A DNA stretch of 64,000 nt. It comes from Promicromonospora iranensis. Lineage in GTDB: Bacteria; Actinomycetota; Actinomycetes; Actinomycetales; Cellulomonadaceae. Under the pieces are notes generated by a model, which was given only the letters and a program-made list of their open reading frames with translations, was not told where the DNA came from and did no database searches. Positions 49,279 through 61,667 of this stretch are shown piece after piece. Location of the stretch: contig NZ_JAJQQP010000002.1 of assembly GCF_028994805.1 (NCBI RefSeq), forward strand, positions 186,001 to 250,000, written 5' to 3'. The translations under genes and the position numbers were made by a program. Each line of letters begins with the position of its first letter. Position 1 is the stretch's first letter.

Positions 49279-50508
49279 GTGGTGCCGACCAGTGAGGCCG
49301 GAGAACGTGCAGCAGCGACCGAGGGGGTGGATGTGGCGGCGGACGTCGTGATCGTCGGCGCCGGGATCGTCGGTGCGGCGTGCGCGCGAGCCCTCGCCCG
49401 GGCGGGTGCCCGCGTGACGGTGCTCGACCGTGGGGCGGCCGCCGCCGGCACCAGCGCCCACGGTGAGGGCAACCTGCTGGTCTCCGACAAGGGGCCCGGT
49501 CCGGAGCTGGAGCTCGCCACGGTGTCGCTCCGCCGGTGGGCCGCGCTCGCGGAGGAGCTGGCGGACGAGCTGGGTCCGCGGTTCCCGTCCGTCGAGCACG
49601 AGGCCAAGGGGGGCCTCGTGGTCGTCACCTCCACCGAGGGCCTGTCCGGGCTGCGCCGGTTCGCCGACGCGCAGCGCGCGTCCGGCGTCGAAGCGGTCGA
49701 GATGGGCGCCGAGCAGGCACGCGAGCTCGAGCCCGACCTGGCGCCCGGCGTCGTGGGCGCCGTCCACTACCCGCACGACGCCCAGGTGCAGCCGGTGGCT
49801 GCCACCGAGGCGCTGCTCGCTTCCGCGCGCCGCGCGGGCGCCGAGGTTCGCACCGGTGTGGAGGTGACCGGCCCGCTGCTCGGCGCCGGCGGCCGGCTCG
49901 CGGGCGTCGTCACGTCGCGGGGCGAGGTGGCGGCCGACGCCGTCGTCGTGGCCGCGGGTCCCTGGTCGGCGGAGGTCGCCGAGCGGCTGGGCTCCTCGAT
50001 CCCCGTGCGGCCCCGCCGTGGCATGGTGCTGGTGACCACCCCCATGCCGCAGCGCATCCGGCGCAAGGTCTACGACGGCGACTACTTCGCCGCGACGCAG
50101 TCGGCGGGCGCGGAGCTGCAGACGTCCGCCGTCATCGAGTCGACGCAGGGCGGGACGGTGCTGATCGGCTCGAGCCGCGAGCAGGTCGGGTTCGACGAGC
50201 GCTTCCGCGCCGCGGTGCCCGCCGAGATGGCGCGGCGCGCGGTGGCGGTGTTCCCGTTTCTCGCGCAGACCAACGTGATGCGGTCCTACGTGGGCTTTCG
50301 CCCGTACATGCCGGACCACCTGCCGGTGATCGGCCCCGACCCCGTCCGTGCTGGGCTGTGGTTCGCCACCGGCCACGAGGGCGCGGGTGTCGGGCTGGCT
50401 CCGGCGACCGGTGACCTGCTCGCCGCGCAGCTGCTCGGCCTCGATCCCGCGCTCGACCCCCGCCCGTACGCCGTCGACCGGCCGACGCTCCTGGAGACCC
50501 AGTCATGA
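49279..50508 (+). CDS. FAD-dependent D-hydroxyproline dehydrogenase, catalytic subunit
   Basis: 409 residues of the DAO fold. 'ADVVIVGAGIVGAACARALA' is the FAD-binding turn; 'GTSAHGEGNLLVSDKGPGPE' and 'GHEGAGVGLAPATGDLLAAQ' are typical of the beta subunits of hydroxyproline or D-amino acid dehydrogenase complexes. In this operon it should oxidise cis-4-hydroxy-D-proline, passing electrons through the next two subunits. Start codon is uncertain: GTG 49279 and GTG 49333 (after GGGGG) are both possible. It overlaps the next gene by four bases. Confidence 0.82.
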   Translation: MVPTSEAGERAAATEGVDVAADVVIVGAGIVGAACARALARAGARVTVLDRGAAAAGTSAHGEGNLLVSDKGPGPELELATVSLRRWAALAEELADELGPRFPSVEHEAKGGLVVVTSTEGLSGLRRFADAQRASGVEAVEMGAEQARELEPDLAPGVVGAVHYPHDAQVQPVAATEALLASARRAGAEVRTGVEVTGPLLGAGGRLAGVVTSRGEVAADAVVVAAGPWSAEVAERLGSSIPVRPRRGMVLVTTPMPQRIRRKVYDGDYFAATQSAGAELQTSAVIESTQGGTVLIGSSREQVGFDERFRAAVPAEMARRAVAVFPFLAQTNVMRSYVGFRPYMPDHLPVIGPDPVRAGLWFATGHEGAGVGLAPATGDLLAAQLLGLDPALDPRPYAVDRPTLLETQS

Positions 50509-50813
50509 CCTCGTACCGCGTACCGGCCGCGAGCGACCCGGCCCGGCCGGCCGCCGACCGCCCGCTCACGATCGTGGTGGACGGCGAACCCGTGGCCGGG
50601 ACCGCCGGGCAGACGATCGCCGGCGTGCTGCTGGGAGCCGGACGGCGCGAGTGGCGTACCACCGCGGCGGGCGGCGCGCCGCGCGGCGTGTTCTGCGGGA
50701 TCGGTGTGTGCTTCGACTGCCTCGTCGAGGTCAACGGCCTGCGGGACGTGCGCGCCTGCCTGCGGCGCGCCCAGGACGGCGACGTCGTGACCCGTCAGGG
50801 CGGTACCCGATGA
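50505..50813 (+). CDS. [2Fe-2S] ferredoxin-like subunit of the dehydrogenase complex
   Basis: 102 residues with the HcnA-like ferredoxin fold. Cys64, Cys69, Cys72 and Cys85 ('FCGIGVCFDC' and 'VRACL') bind the cluster. It begins 'MTSYRVPAASDPARP' after the last bases of the previous gene. Members of this family are the gamma subunit of three-part dehydrogenases of hydroxyproline, octopine or D-amino acids. Its stop overlaps the next start as ATGA. Confidence 0.88.
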   Translation: MTSYRVPAASDPARPAADRPLTIVVDGEPVAGTAGQTIAGVLLGAGRREWRTTAAGGAPRGVFCGIGVCFDCLVEVNGLRDVRACLRRAQDGDVVTRQGGTR

Positions 50814-52327
50814 GGGACGTGGTGGTGGTCGGGGCCGGTCCCGCCGGGCTGGCCGCCGCGCGGGCGGCCGCGTCGGCGGGAGCCCTGGTCACCCTGCTCG
50901 ACGCCGCTGACGGGCTCGGTGGCCAGTACTGGCGTCACCTGCCGGCCGAGCGGCCGGCCGGTCGCGAGGGCCTGCTGCACCACAAGTGGGCCACGTTCGG
51001 CGAGCTCAGCGACGTGCTGCGGGAGCACCCGGCGGTCACGGTGCTCCCGTCGGCCCAGGTGTGGTCGCTCGAACGGCACGACGGCGGTATCCGCCTCAAT
51101 ATCCTGGTCGGAGAGCCCGACGGCGCGGGGCGGCAGGCCCTGGTGCTCGAGCCGGACGCCCTGGTGCTCGCCACCGGCGCCCACGACCGCACCCTGCCGT
51201 TCCCCGGCTGGCAGCTGCCCGGCGTCTACTCCGCCGGTGCGGCACAGGCGCTGGCGAAGGGGGAGCGGGTCGCGGTCGGGCGCCGCGTCGTCGTCGCCGG
51301 GGCCGGGCCGTTCCTGCTGCCCGTCGCGTCGTCGCTGCTGCAGACCGGCGCCACCGTCGTCGGCGTGCACGAGGCGGGCCGGATCGGCTCCCTCGCGCGC
51401 GGCTGGCTGAACCGGCCCTGGGAGCTCGCCGGGGCTGCCGGCAAGGCGGGCGAGCTGGCCGGGTACGTCGGCGACCTGTTGCGCCACCGGGTGCGGTGGC
51501 GACCCGGCGAGGCGGTGGTCGCCGCGCACGGCGACGGACAGGTCGACGCCGTGACCGTGGCCCGCCTGGACGAGCGCTGGGCACCGGTCGCGGGCACGGA
51601 GCGGCGGGTCGAGGCGGACGCCGTGTGCGTCAGCCACGGCTTCACACCGCGGCTGGAGCTGGCGATCGCCGCCGGGTGCGACCTCTCGTCGAGCCGGTTC
51701 GTGCTGGTCGACGACACCCAGGCCACCTCCGTGCGCGGAGTGTGGGCCGCCGGCGAGATCACGGGCATCGGCGGCGCCGACGCGGCGCTGGCCGAGGGCA
51801 CGGTGGCCGGCACGGCAGCGGCCGGTGGGAACGCCGGCACCGGAACGGCCCGCGCCGCGCTCCGGGCCCGGTCCCGGGCGCGGGGTTTCGCAGCGCGCAT
51901 CGAGGCGGCGCACGGTATCCGCCCCGGGTGGACCGGCTGGCTGCGCGACGACACGGTCGTCTGCCGCTGCGAGGAGACCACCTACGGGCGCGTGCGCGAG
52001 GTGGTCGAGCTGACCGGTTCGCACGAGGCGCGCTCCGTGAAGCTGACCAGCCGGGCAGGCCTCGGCCCGTGCCAGGCGCGGATGTGCGGACGGACGCTCC
52101 AGGAGCTCCTGGACGGTCCGGGTGCCCGTGGTCGCGCGGCAGGAGGCGTCGAGGGTGGTCCGGCGCCGACCGTGGACCGCCGTCCGTTCGTCGTCCCGGT
52201 CCGGCTCGGCGAGCTGGCGGCTCTGCCGGCGACCTCGACTTCCCGAACAGCCACGTCCCGCACAGCTTCTGCTCTACCGACAGCGTCATTCCCCAGTGCA
52301 TCCCAACCCGGAGGAGACCGGACATGA
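50810..52327 (+). CDS. NAD(P)/FAD oxidoreductase subunit of the dehydrogenase complex
   Basis: 505 residues (HcnB/OoxA-like). 'VVVVGAGPAGLAAARAAASA' is the FAD-binding and 'VVVAGAGPFLLPVASSLLQT' the NAD-binding motif; 'GVWAAGEITGIGGADAALAE' is the FAD-ligand end. A C-terminal BFD-like [2Fe-2S] domain has 'CRCEETTYGRVREVVE' and 'GLGPCQARMCG', giving C-x-C with C-x4-C. A 60-residue disordered tail rich in Pro, Ser and Thr follows. It links the catalytic subunit to the quinone pool. Overlaps both neighbours by four bases, consistent with strict coupling. Confidence 0.87.
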   Translation: MRDVVVVGAGPAGLAAARAAASAGALVTLLDAADGLGGQYWRHLPAERPAGREGLLHHKWATFGELSDVLREHPAVTVLPSAQVWSLERHDGGIRLNILVGEPDGAGRQALVLEPDALVLATGAHDRTLPFPGWQLPGVYSAGAAQALAKGERVAVGRRVVVAGAGPFLLPVASSLLQTGATVVGVHEAGRIGSLARGWLNRPWELAGAAGKAGELAGYVGDLLRHRVRWRPGEAVVAAHGDGQVDAVTVARLDERWAPVAGTERRVEADAVCVSHGFTPRLELAIAAGCDLSSSRFVLVDDTQATSVRGVWAAGEITGIGGADAALAEGTVAGTAAAGGNAGTGTARAALRARSRARGFAARIEAAHGIRPGWTGWLRDDTVVCRCEETTYGRVREVVELTGSHEARSVKLTSRAGLGPCQARMCGRTLQELLDGPGARGRAAGGVEGGPAPTVDRRPFVVPVRLGELAALPATSTSRTATSRTASALPTASFPSASQPGGDRT

Positions 52328-53241
52328 ACCAGCGTTTCGACCTCGGCGGCGTGATTGTCGCCACCACCCTTGCCTTCAAGCCCGACGACTCCGCACCGGC
52401 CGGGCTCGCCGTCGACTACGAGCGCTTCGCCGCGCACTGCGAGTTCCTGATCGACAACGGCTGCCGCGGCGTCGGGCCGAACGGCTCGCTCGGCGAGTAC
52501 TCGTCGCTCACCGACGACGAGCGGCGCAAGGTCGTGCAGACCGCCGTCGCGACGGTCGGCGACCGCGGTCTGGTCGTCGCCGGTGTGCACGGCGTCGGGT
52601 CGCACCAGGCCAAGCACTGGGCCGAGATCGCCCAGGAGGACGGTGCGGACGCCGTCCTGCTGCTGCCGCCCACCATCTACCGCGCGAACCGGTCCGAGGT
52701 GATCGAGCACTACACGCGCGTCAACGAGGTGGGCATCCCGATCATGATCTACAACAACCCCTTCGACACGAAGGTGGACCTCACGCCGGACCTCCTCGCC
52801 GAGCTCGCCCAGCTCGAGAACGTCGTGGCCGTGAAGGAGTTCTCCGGCGACGTACGGCGTGTGCTGGAGATCAAGGAGCTGGCCCCCGACCTCGACGTCA
52901 TCGCCGGCGCCGACGACCTGCTCTTCGAGTCGCTGGTGGCGGGCGCCACCGGCTGGTTCGCCGGCTACCCGAACGCGTTCCCGCGCGAGGCCGTCGAGAT
53001 CTACACGCTGGTCAGCGAGGGCAAGATCGTCGAGGCCCGCGAGCTGTACAAGCACCTCGTTCCCGCGTTCCGCTGGGACTCCCGGACCGAGTTCGTGCAG
53101 GCGATCAAGCTCTCGATCGACATGGCCGGGCAGAGCTACGGTGGGCCGACCCGCCCGCCCCGCGGCCCGCTCAGCGCGGAGCACGCGGCGCAGGTGCGCA
53201 AGGACACCGAGGCGGCGCTCAGCTACATCGCGTCGCGCTGA
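52324..53241 (+). CDS. DapA-superfamily pyrroline-4-hydroxy-2-carboxylate deaminase
   Basis: 305 residues. TIM-barrel lyase with Schiff-base Lys171 ('VVAVKEFSGD') and Tyr143 ('MIYNNP'); 'GPNGSLGEYSSLTDDERRKV' is the pyruvate-carboxylate-type site with GSLGE. By context it converts delta1-pyrroline-4-hydroxy-2-carboxylate to 2-oxoglutarate semialdehyde and ammonia. GGAGGAGACC precedes ATG 52324. In other contexts the family makes dihydrodipicolinate, but the operon rules that out here. Confidence 0.85.
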   Translation: MNQRFDLGGVIVATTLAFKPDDSAPAGLAVDYERFAAHCEFLIDNGCRGVGPNGSLGEYSSLTDDERRKVVQTAVATVGDRGLVVAGVHGVGSHQAKHWAEIAQEDGADAVLLLPPTIYRANRSEVIEHYTRVNEVGIPIMIYNNPFDTKVDLTPDLLAELAQLENVVAVKEFSGDVRRVLEIKELAPDLDVIAGADDLLFESLVAGATGWFAGYPNAFPREAVEIYTLVSEGKIVEARELYKHLVPAFRWDSRTEFVQAIKLSIDMAGQSYGGPTRPPRGPLSAEHAAQVRKDTEAALSYIASR

Positions 53242-53278
53242 CCGGCCGGACACAGGCGACCGGACACAGGGAGGGACC

Positions 53279-54280
53279 ATGCGCACGAGCAGGACCATCA
53301 CCGCCGTCGACTCGCACACCGAGGGTATGCCCACGCGCGTGATCACGGGCGGCGTCGGGCCGATACCGGGCGACACGATGAACGACCGGCGGCTGTACTT
53401 CATGGAGCACATGGACGAGCTGCGGCAGTTCCTCATGAACGAGCCGCGCGGGCACGCCGCGATGAGCGGCGCCATCCTGCAGCCGCCGTCGCGACCCGAC
53501 TGCGACTGGGGCGTCGTCTACATCGAGGTGTCCGGCTGCCTGCCCATGTGCGGGCACGGCACCATCGGCGTGGCCACGGTCCTGGTCGAGACGGGGATGG
53601 TCGACGTCGTCGAACCGGTCACCGAGATCCGGCTCGACACACCGGCCGGGCTCGTCGTCGCGAAGGTGGCGGTCAGCGACGGCCATGCGGACGCCGTGAC
53701 CATCGAGAACGTGCCGAGCTTCGTGACCGCCCTCGACCAGAAGGTCGAGGTGCCCGGCTACGGCACCGTCCCGTACTCGATGGCGTTCGGTGGCAACTTC
53801 TACGCACTCGTCGACCTGGACGACCTCGGGCTGCCCTTCGACCGGGCCCGGCAGCAGGACCTGCTGGCGGCCGGGCTCGCGATCATGGACACGATCAACG
53901 AGACCGCTCTGCCGAAGCACCCGGCGCTCGACGGCGTGGCGGCCTGCCATCACGTCGAGCTGATCGCCCCCGGCTCGGACGCGCGGCACTCCCGCCACGC
54001 GATGGCGATCTGGCCGGGCTGGTTCGACAGGTCACCGTGCGGCACCGGGACGTCCGCCCGCATGGCCGAGCTCTGGGCCCGCGGCGAGCTCGCGCTCGAC
54101 ACCGACTTCGTCAACGAGTCCTTCATCGGCAGCCGGTTCGTCGGCCGCCTGGTCGCCGAGACCACCGTCGCGGGCGTGCCCGCCGTCGTGCCGACCATCA
54201 CCGGGCGCGCCTGGGTGACCGGCACCGCCAACTACCTGCTCGACCCCAGCGACCCGTTCCCCACGGGCTTCGTGTTCTGA
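53279..54280 (+). CDS. 4-hydroxyproline 2-epimerase / proline racemase family
   Basis: 333 residues. Both catalytic cysteines are present: Cys91 ('MCGHGTIGVAT') and Cys254 ('SPCGTGTSA'), so it is an epimerase/racemase and not the Thr-containing trans-3-hydroxyproline dehydratase. The 'AVDSHTEGMPTRVI' N-terminus is typical of hydroxyproline 2-epimerases. It should interconvert trans-4-hydroxy-L-proline and cis-4-hydroxy-D-proline, feeding the dehydrogenase. It follows the deaminase by about 40 bases with a GGGAGG ribosome-binding site. Confidence 0.9.
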   Translation: MRTSRTITAVDSHTEGMPTRVITGGVGPIPGDTMNDRRLYFMEHMDELRQFLMNEPRGHAAMSGAILQPPSRPDCDWGVVYIEVSGCLPMCGHGTIGVATVLVETGMVDVVEPVTEIRLDTPAGLVVAKVAVSDGHADAVTIENVPSFVTALDQKVEVPGYGTVPYSMAFGGNFYALVDLDDLGLPFDRARQQDLLAAGLAIMDTINETALPKHPALDGVAACHHVELIAPGSDARHSRHAMAIWPGWFDRSPCGTGTSARMAELWARGELALDTDFVNESFIGSRFVGRLVAETTVAGVPAVVPTITGRAWVTGTANYLLDPSDPFPTGFVF

Positions 54281-54321
54281 GCCCGCCCGCCGTACCTGCC
54301 ATCTGCTGAGGAGCCGAACCC

Positions 54322-55848
54322 ATGACCGCCACCGCGGCCCCCGAACACCATGACCGCACCGTCGACGACGTCGCCCGCCGCGCCCAGGAGGTGTTCGACA
54401 GCCTGAGTCGCACAGTCCCCGGGGTGCGCGCCGCCGCTCTGCGCGGCGCGGCCACCGCCCTCGCCGACCACGCGGACGAGCTCGTCGCCCTCGCCCAGGA
54501 GGAGACCGGCCTCGCGGAGGCCCGGCTCCGCGGTGAGCTCAAGCGCACGCAGGTCCAGCTGCGCCTGTTCGCCCACGTGGTGTCCGACGGCGCCTACCTC
54601 GACGTCCGCCTCGACGAGGCCGACCCCGACTTCGTCCTCGGTCCCCGCCCCGACCTGCGCCGCAGCCTCTGGCCGGTCGGACCCGTGCTGAACTTCGCCG
54701 CGAGCAACTTCCCGTTCGCCTTCTCCGTCGCCGGCGGGGACACGGCGGCGGCGCTCGCGGCGGGCTGTCCCGTGATCGTCAAGGCGCACCCCGGGCACCC
54801 GCGGCTGTCGGAGCGCACGGCCGAGATCGTCGCCGCCGCGCTGACCGAGGCGGGCCTGCCGGAGGGCACGCTGCAGCTGGTCGCATCCCAGGACGCGGGG
54901 GTCGCGCTGGTCGAGCACCCGGCGGTCCGGGCGGCGGCGTTCACCGGGTCGCAGCGGGTGGGGCAGCTGCTCGCCGCCCGGGCCGCCGCACGGCCCGACC
55001 CGATCCCGCTCTTCGGCGAGCTGGGCAGCGTCAACCCCGTGCTCGTCTCGGCGCAGGCCCTGCACGAGCGCGCCGACGAGCTGCTCGGCGGCTACGTGGC
55101 GAGCGTGTCCGGCTCGGCCGGCCAGCTCTGCACCAAGCCGGGCTTCCTCCTCGTCCCCGAGGGCACCGACCACGACGACGCGGTGGCCCACGCCGCCGTG
55201 CAGGTGCCTGAGCACCGGCTGCTCAACCCGTCGATCGCCGACGGGTACGAGCGGCGGGTCGCGCAGGTGCTGGGGGTGGACGGAGTGCGCGTCGTGCACG
55301 CCGGCGGCGTCCGGCGCGGCGACGCCGGTGACCCGGGCAGCCCTGCCGACGGTGCGGGCCAGGCCTGGGTGACCCCGACGTTCGTCGCCGTCCCGCTCGA
55401 CCTGCTTCGCCGCGCGGGGGAAGCGCTGCTCGACGAGGTGTTCGGGCCGTTCTCCGTGATCGTGGAGTATCCCGACGGCACGGACCTGGCCGCCGTCGTC
55501 GCCGAGCTGTTCCCCGGCAACCTGACCCTGACCATGCACCTGGGGGAGCGCGAGTCCTCCGAGGAGCAGGCCGCCCTCGTGGCGCGCCTGGGCCGGCACG
55601 CGGGAAGGGTCCTGCTCGGCGGCTGGCCCACCGGTGTGGCGGTCACGCCGGCGATGCAGCACGGTGGGCCGTGGCCGGCGACGACCACGGACGGGACGTC
55701 GGTCGGCACCGCGGCGATCGGCCGGTTCCTGCGCGGAGTCGCCTTCCAGGACGCCCCACAGGAGCTGCTGCCTCCGCCCTTGCGCGACGACAACCCCTGG
55801 GGCGTGCCCCGGACGGTGGCCGCGCGTGGTGAGTCGCTGGGCTGGTGA
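54322..55848 (+). CDS. 2-oxoglutarate semialdehyde dehydrogenase (aldehyde dehydrogenase)
   Basis: 508 residues. Catalytic Cys270 in 'SAGQLCTKPG', general-base Glu in 'PLFGELGSVNPVL', NADP-binding 'FTGSQRVGQLLAA' and 'ASNFPFAFSVAGGDTAAALA'. The split 'GELGSVNP' pattern is that of the KGSADH type III family used in hydroxyproline catabolism. It oxidises the semialdehyde to 2-oxoglutarate, closing the pathway. It is the last gene of the operon and is followed by a weak hairpin. Confidence 0.9.
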   Translation: MTATAAPEHHDRTVDDVARRAQEVFDSLSRTVPGVRAAALRGAATALADHADELVALAQEETGLAEARLRGELKRTQVQLRLFAHVVSDGAYLDVRLDEADPDFVLGPRPDLRRSLWPVGPVLNFAASNFPFAFSVAGGDTAAALAAGCPVIVKAHPGHPRLSERTAEIVAAALTEAGLPEGTLQLVASQDAGVALVEHPAVRAAAFTGSQRVGQLLAARAAARPDPIPLFGELGSVNPVLVSAQALHERADELLGGYVASVSGSAGQLCTKPGFLLVPEGTDHDDAVAHAAVQVPEHRLLNPSIADGYERRVAQVLGVDGVRVVHAGGVRRGDAGDPGSPADGAGQAWVTPTFVAVPLDLLRRAGEALLDEVFGPFSVIVEYPDGTDLAAVVAELFPGNLTLTMHLGERESSEEQAALVARLGRHAGRVLLGGWPTGVAVTPAMQHGGPWPATTTDGTSVGTAAIGRFLRGVAFQDAPQELLPPPLRDDNPWGVPRTVAARGESLGW

Positions 55849-55864
55849 CCGCAGGCCGGTTCGA

Positions 55865-55904
55865 GCGCCCCGGTCGTTCCCGCCCGAGAGCGGCGACCGG
55901 GCGC
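55865..55904. terminator. Hairpin after the hydroxyproline operon
   Basis: GCGCCCCGGTCG (55865-55876) pairs with CGACCGGGCGC (55894-55904) with one bulged base and a 17-base loop, between convergent genes. Confidence 0.5.
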
Positions 55905-55938
55905 CGATACCGCGATACCGATATGACCACCGATCGAG

Positions 55939-59429
<3,491 letters not shown>

Positions 59430-59765
59430 GGCGCGGGCAGCGCAGCGCCGGGAAGCCGGCCGACCCAGCCGGCCGGCCGCATGACAAGCGGTCACCTGAG
59501 TCGGTCGTCCCGCCGCACCAGTTGTTGGACAAGGCCCGTCATCGGGATCGAGCAGCTGACGCATTCGCCTGACGGGGGCGGTTGTCGAGGTTGACCAGTC
59601 AGGCCGGTTGCCCGTGCGAGCCGGTCACCAGCCCGGTCACCAGTGCCCGTCGGCGGACCTTTCAGCGAGGCCGGTCACCGGTGCGAAAGCCAGTCACCGG
59701 TGCGACGCCGTCGGACGCCTCGACCCGTCGACAGGGCCTCGCAGCCCGCGCCCGAGTCGCGGCCG
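59430..59765. other. Gene-free stretch with short direct repeats
   Basis: 336 bases between DUF222-HNH and a minus-strand epoxide hydrolase gene. It holds a GCCGGC-type inverted repeat near 59455-59480 that may end the DUF222 transcript and four copies of GGTCACC around 59621-59705, of which two are a perfect 13-base direct repeat (59674-59686, 59693-59705). No gene is seen. Confidence 0.5.
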
Positions 59766-60938
59766 TCAGGCGGCACTGCCCCCGTCGCGGTACGGGCGGA
59801 AGAAGTCGCGCAGCTCCTGCGCGTAGAGCTCCGGCTCCTCGAACGCGGCGAAGTGTCCGCCGCGCTCGGGCTCGGTCACGCGCACCGCGTTCGTGGTGCG
59901 TTCGAGCCACGCGCGTGGCGGCCGCACCACGTCACCGCGGAACAGCGAGAATCCGGACGGCACCTCCACCCGGCGCGTGAGCTGCTCCGCGGGGATCTTC
60001 GAGTTCGCGTGGTACATCCGCATGGACGACCCGATGGTGCCCGTGAGCCAGTAGATGGTGATGTTGGTGAGGATCTCGTCCATGGTGTAGCCACGCCCGA
60101 CGCCGCCGTCGCTCCAGCCGTGGAGCTTCTCGACGATCCAGGCGGCCAGTCCGGCGGGGGAGTCGTTGAGCGCGGCAGCGACGGTCTGGGGCTTGGTGCG
60201 GTGCATCGCGCCGTAGGCACCCTCGGTAGCGGTCCAGGTCGCGGCCTCGGCGAACCAGGCCCGTTCCGCGGGTGCGAGGGTCGCGGGGTCACCGGCGAAG
60301 ACGGGCAGCCCGCCGTCGGTGCGGTGGACGGCGGCGACCCGGTCCGGGTGGTCGAGTGCGAGGTACCGGCTCACGTGGCTGCCCATGTCCCCGCCCGCCG
60401 CGCCGAACCGCTCGTAGCCGAGCCCTCGCATGAGCTCGGCCCACAGCCCGGCGACGGCGACCGAGCTCAGCGGCTGTCCGGTCGGCCGGTCCGAGTACCC
60501 GAAGCCGGGCATGTCCGGGACGACGACGTCGAACGCGTCCGCGGGGTCGGCGCCGTGCGCGCCGGGATCGGTCAGGAGCGGCACGACCTTGGAGTACCGC
60601 CAGAACGAGTCCGGCCAGCCGTGACTGAGGACCAGGGGCAGCACCGGGCCGACCGGCGCGACGGCGCGGGCGTGCACGAAGTGGATCCCCAGGCCGCCGA
60701 CCTGCGTGCGGAAGCGGGGGAGCCGGGCCAGTACCGCCTCCTGCGCCGCCCAGTCGAACCCGTCCGCCCAGTACGTGACCAGCTCGCGGAGGTAGCCGAG
60801 GTCGGTGCCGAGGGACCACCCCGCGTCCTCGGGCGCGTCCGGCCAGCGGGTCGTCCGCAGCCGCGCGCGGAGGTCTTCGACCGCCTCGGGGGCAGTCCGC
60901 GAGACGAACGGCTCGGGGGCAGCAGGGGTGTCCGACAC
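59766..60938 (-). CDS. Epoxide hydrolase (EHN type)
   Basis: 390 residues. EHN N-terminal domain ('DLRARLRTTRWPDAPEDAGW', 'YLRELVTYWADGFDW'), oxyanion motif 'LSHGWPDSF', nucleophile Asp in 'AAGGDMGSHVSRYLAL', acid from the 'TEGAYGAMHRTKPQTVAAAL' cap region, catalytic His in 'ERGGHFAAFEEP'. It hydrolyses epoxides; substrate unknown. GTG 60938 follows GGTGAGG. Paralogue of the protein at 46376-47500 but with an intact elbow. Upstream frames are antisense. Confidence 0.9.
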   Translation of the reverse strand: MSDTPAAPEPFVSRTAPEAVEDLRARLRTTRWPDAPEDAGWSLGTDLGYLRELVTYWADGFDWAAQEAVLARLPRFRTQVGGLGIHFVHARAVAPVGPVLPLVLSHGWPDSFWRYSKVVPLLTDPGAHGADPADAFDVVVPDMPGFGYSDRPTGQPLSSVAVAGLWAELMRGLGYERFGAAGGDMGSHVSRYLALDHPDRVAAVHRTDGGLPVFAGDPATLAPAERAWFAEAATWTATEGAYGAMHRTKPQTVAAALNDSPAGLAAWIVEKLHGWSDGGVGRGYTMDEILTNITIYWLTGTIGSSMRMYHANSKIPAEQLTRRVEVPSGFSLFRGDVVRPPRAWLERTTNAVRVTEPERGGHFAAFEEPELYAQELRDFFRPYRDGGSAA

Positions 60939-61080
60939 GGACCTCACCTTACGAGGTCCAGGGGGTGCGAGCGGAGCGTCTCGCCGACGGCGTGCGCGCC
61001 GGTCACCGTGCGGGTCACCGTGCGGCCCCGCTGGCCAGGGCTCGTCGAGCACCTTTGTACCGGGCCACCAGCTCGGTACG

Positions 61081-61530
61081 TCAGGGAGCCAGCTTCTGGG
61101 CCGCCTTCAGCAGGGCGCCGGTGCCCTGGATGAGCGCGCGCAGGTCGTCGACGGAGAGCAGCGCCAGGAGGTCCGGGGGCAGCTCCTCGTCGTGCGCGAC
61201 GAGGCGCCGGATCGCCTCGCTTCCCTTCTCCGTGCTGGTCACACGGCGGACGCGGCCATCGGCCGGGTCCTGCGTGCGGACGGTCATGCCGGCTGCGGTC
61301 AGCCGGTCCAGGATCCCGGAGACCGTGGCGGCGGAGACGCCGAGCGCCTCGGCGAGCCGTTGCGGTGTCGACTCGCGGTCCACCTGGACGAGCGCCAGAG
61401 CGCGCAGCTGCTGCACCGTCAGGCCGGTCTCCAGCAGGGGGCGCAGCCGCGAGGTCAAGAACTCCTCGCCGAGCCGGCGGTGCAGGTTGGCGAGCTCGGC
61501 GACGAGCTGGTCGCGGGTCTGGTCGGTCAC
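61081..61530 (-). CDS. MarR-family regulator
   Basis: 149 residues. Winged helix: 'TVQQLRALALVQVDRESTPQ' and 'LAEALGVSAATVSGILDRLT', wing 'DPADGRVRRVTST'. The C-terminal helices make the dimer. It is divergent from the RND permease across 137 bases and most likely represses it, a frequent arrangement. ATG 61530 is used. Confidence 0.88.
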   Translation of the reverse strand: MTDQTRDQLVAELANLHRRLGEEFLTSRLRPLLETGLTVQQLRALALVQVDRESTPQRLAEALGVSAATVSGILDRLTAAGMTVRTQDPADGRVRRVTSTEKGSEAIRRLVAHDEELPPDLLALLSVDDLRALIQGTGALLKAAQKLAP

Positions 61531-61599
61531 GCGCTGACTGTAGTCGGCACTTCACCCGCTCCGAACCGGAGTTGCGGGGTGGGAACCCCAGCAGGATCC

Positions 61600-61614
61600 T
61601 TTGCGTTAGGCAAA
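61600..61614. promoter_or_regulatory. Candidate MarR operator
   Basis: TTTGC-GTTAG-GCAAA is a perfect inverted repeat in the marR-RND intergenic region. A GGGGT/ACCCC stem lies at 61576-61589. Position and symmetry suit a MarR operator controlling both genes. Confidence 0.5.
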
Positions 61615-61667
61615 ATACTGCGCCGAAGGAGTCGTGGGCCCGGCGTATCCCCAGATCTGGAGGCAGT

